Assembly: GCA_963660385.1 (NCBI GenBank)
Contig: CAVKWQ010000078.1
Coordinates: forward strand, 1-6,585
Source of the DNA: Avelusimicrobium sp963660385
Lineage (GTDB): Bacteria; Elusimicrobiota; Elusimicrobia; Elusimicrobiales; Elusimicrobiaceae
Direction: 5' to 3'
DNA: 6,585 nt
Of this stretch, positions 5,727 to 6,585 are shown piece after piece. The notes beneath the pieces were generated by a model. It was given only the letters and a program-made list of their open reading frames with translations, had not been told where the DNA came from and did no database searches. Positions within the stretch are counted from its first letter, which is position 1. Each line of letters starts with the position of its first letter. The translations under genes were made by a program, and so were the position numbers.

Positions 5727-6557
5727 CTACTGGATTACAAACCGCCGCCAAGAGCCGTCGCTGTCCTCTTCCGAGGATCCGATTTCGCTGCATATTTCTA
5801 CCGCTTTTTGGTTGCTCGGCTGGGCCGCACAATAGATTTTCCCGGGCAAATGTGCGCCGCGGAAATCGCCGGATGCAACAATAACATAAAAATATTTTTC
5901 AGCCGAGCGGGAAATAGCAAAACGCCCGTTTTTTAATTGGTCGGGAATGTCCCAATAAAAATTTTTTGCCAGAGATTGCGGAAACGATAACGTGAGCGCA
6001 TCCAACGAAGACGCATACCGCGAATTTTGCATATAATACAATTCCTGTGCTTGGCGCACCGAACGCACTAGGCCAACGGCTTCCATAGCGCGCGTTTTTT
6101 CCACCACTTTTTCATATTGCGGTACGGCCACCGCTGCCAATATGCCGATAATGAGGACAACGACAAGAAGTTCAATGAGGGTAAAACCTGAACTAGCCGT
6201 ACGAAAAGTATTCGCCGTGCGGCCACTGATGCTAGTGGCGTCATTCTGGAAAGTTGGCTGGCGCGGAGCGTTCCAGAATCTGGTGTTACGAAACGACGGG
6301 ATTCCGTAACCCTGCGGGCCGCCAAACCTTACGGAATGACGTCTGTTTGGGGTTGCCGCACGCCCACTTGTTGTTAAGCCGTCATCCCGGAAGGTCTTTA
6401 TCCGGGATCTGTCGTTGCCGTTGTAGTAGTCATCCCGGGCGTGGACCCGGGATCCAGTCTGTTTATAAAGACCTTTTCCTTTTCTATTTCTGGATTCCAG
6501 GTTCCCGCTTGTATGCGGGCCCTGGAATGACAACAAACTATTCATAAATCCTTTCAT
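5727..6557 (-). CDS. Type IV pilin-like protein with a 124-residue repeat-derived leader
   Basis: The mature part (residues 125-276, 152 aa) is a classic type IV pilin or pseudopilin. It follows cleavage at SG124/F125 with the conserved Glu at +5 (E129), then the hydrophobic helix LLVVVLIIGILAAVAVP and a YEKVVEKTRAMEAV helix. The C-terminal C243 and C256 could form the pilin disulfide loop. A prepilin peptidase (PilD type) would cleave in the membrane, and the product would assemble into a pilus or secretion pseudopilus. Oddly, the peptide before the cleavage site is 124 residues, against roughly 5-30 normally. It begins MKGF, like a normal leader, then continues through five palindromic repeats translated in frame without a stop. 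AAGGAG at 6568-6563 supports the ATG at 6557. No in-frame ATG, GTG or TTG exists between residue 9 and the cleavage site. Role and expression are unproven; it may be a decaying paralog of an expanded pilin family. Confidence 0.88.
   Translation of the reverse strand: MKGFMNSLLSFQGPHTSGNLESRNRKGKGLYKQTGSRVHARDDYYNGNDRSRIKTFRDDGLTTSGRAATPNRRHSVRFGGPQGYGIPSFRNTRFWNAPRQPTFQNDATSISGRTANTFRTASSGFTLIELLVVVLIIGILAAVAVPQYEKVVEKTRAMEAVGLVRSVRQAQELYYMQNSRYASSLDALTLSFPQSLAKNFYWDIPDQLKNGRFAISRSAEKYFYVIVASGDFRGAHLPGKIYCAAQPSNQKAVEICSEIGSSEEDSDGSWRRFVIQ
6222..6239. repeat. Short palindrome between repeat array and pilin cleavage site
   Basis: GCCACT (6222-6227) and AGTGGC (6234-6239) are exact complements around a six-base loop. 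It directly abuts repeat E and lies about 34 bp before the cleavage-site codons. It lacks the GTCATYC end of the other repeats, so it may be a different element or an eroded flank. Confidence 0.5.
6240..6283 (-). repeat. Palindromic repeat E in pilin leader
   Basis: Arms ATTCTGGAA (6243-6251) and TTCCAGAAT (6271-6279) are perfect 9-bp complements with a 19-base interior. On the minus strand it reads CCAGATTCTGGAA to TTCCAGAATGAC, ending in the family's GATGAC-like terminus. It encodes roughly residues 92-106 of the pilin leader. Confidence 0.75.
6298..6340 (+). repeat. Palindromic repeat D in pilin leader
   Basis: Arms ATTCCGTAA (6301-6309) and TTACGGAAT (6329-6337) are perfect 9-bp complements. 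The plus strand ends in GGAATGAC, so this copy is inverted relative to its neighbours C and E. It is translated in the leader as part of RHSVRFGGPQGYGIPS. Confidence 0.75.
6367..6417 (-). repeat. Palindromic repeat C in pilin leader, homologous to 107-157
   Basis: Arms ATCCCGGA (6384-6391) and TCCGGGAT (6401-6408) form an 8-bp stem. The minus strand aligns over 51 bases with 107-157 at 41 identities, including the A/C-rich tail AACAACAAG outside the hairpin. It encodes DRSRIKTFRDDGLTTS in the leader. Confidence 0.8.
6429..6457 (-). repeat. Palindromic repeat B in pilin leader
   Basis: Arms ATCCCGGG (6432-6439) and CCCGGGAT (6446-6453) flank a six-base loop. The minus strand reads CTGGATCCCGGG to CCCGGGATGAC, the most regular copy in the array. 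It encodes TGSRVHARDD in the leader. Confidence 0.8.
6490..6531 (+). repeat. Palindromic repeat A in pilin leader
   Basis: This is a two-level hairpin. Outer arms ATTCCAGG (6494-6501) and CCTGGAAT (6521-6528) enclose inner arms CCCGC (6504-6508) and GCGGG (6515-6519). The plus strand begins CTGGATTCC and ends GGAATGAC. It is the copy nearest the start codon and begins to be translated at about residue 9. Confidence 0.8.
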
Positions 6558-6562
6558 TTTTT

Positions 6563-6568
6563 CTCCTT
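6563..6568 (-). promoter_or_regulatory. Pilin Shine-Dalgarno that fixes the far-upstream start
   Basis: AAGGAG on the minus strand lies five bases before the ATG at 6557. This is the only good start signal for the frame and places translation upstream of the whole repeat array. A TATAAA (6583-6578) just upstream could be a -10 box, but its -35 would lie outside the window. Confidence 0.8.
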
Positions 6569-6585
6569 GTTAAGGCCTTTATATT

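Noticed and set aside
6240..6531. CRISPR array
   Set aside because: The repeats differ in sequence and orientation, spacers are irregular, and no cas gene is present.
6254..6547. 97-codon open frame on the plus strand across the repeat array
   Set aside because: It is the complement of the pilin leader. Its translation is only repeat sequence, with no ribosome site and no family resemblance.

Overview
The window carries six protein genes: a [FeFe]-hydrogenase maturation gene, a three-gene isoprenoid-type operon, a GNAT acetyltransferase and a type IV pilin-like gene, separated by clear terminators. The likely source is a bacterium of the Elusimicrobiota, probably anaerobic and gut-associated. 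This is inferred from the style of the pilin (GFTLIELLVVVLIIGILAAV followed by an alpha-helix rich in short charged stretches and a C-terminal Cys pair), from HydF, which points to anaerobic hydrogen metabolism, and from a roughly balanced GC content. No rRNA or other phylogenetic marker is present, so the assignment is moderate at best.

Layout. Positions 1-241 are non-coding. They hold a possible leftward promoter, a solitary palindromic repeat (107-157) and a strong 17-bp hairpin (178-214) downstream of hydF. hydF runs leftwards (1408-242). From a divergent intergenic region, ispA, dxs and a LOG-family gene run rightwards (1504-5202). Each junction is 7-8 bp, and each downstream Shine-Dalgarno overlaps the stop codon of the gene before, so they are almost certainly one operon. 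IspA and Dxs belong to isoprenoid biosynthesis: Dxs opens the MEP pathway and IspA condenses its C5 products. The LOG-family protein is a nucleotide-hydrolase-type enzyme whose link to that pathway is unclear. A GC-rich hairpin at 5218-5247 ends this operon and, read the other way, the leftward GNAT gene (5687-5247). The leftward pilin gene (6557-5727) lies 39 bp upstream of the GNAT gene.

The most unusual feature is the pilin gene. Its good Shine-Dalgarno and ATG encode MKGF, which looks like the start of an ordinary short prepilin leader, but the conserved GFTLIE cleavage motif appears only at residue 124. The roughly 115 codons in between are an open, in-frame array of five palindromic repeat elements of the GTCATYC...GATYC type, in mixed orientation. 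A related copy (41 of 51 bases identical to one array member by my hand alignment) lies in non-coding DNA at the other end of the window. This resembles in-frame palindromic elements known from Rickettsia, here placed in the part of a protein that would be removed by prepilin peptidase.

A second pattern is that hydF and the GNAT gene both start with TATAAT, seven bases, then ATG, with no Shine-Dalgarno near the ATG. The operon genes and the pilin have clear Shine-Dalgarno sites. This suggests leaderless transcripts for those two genes.
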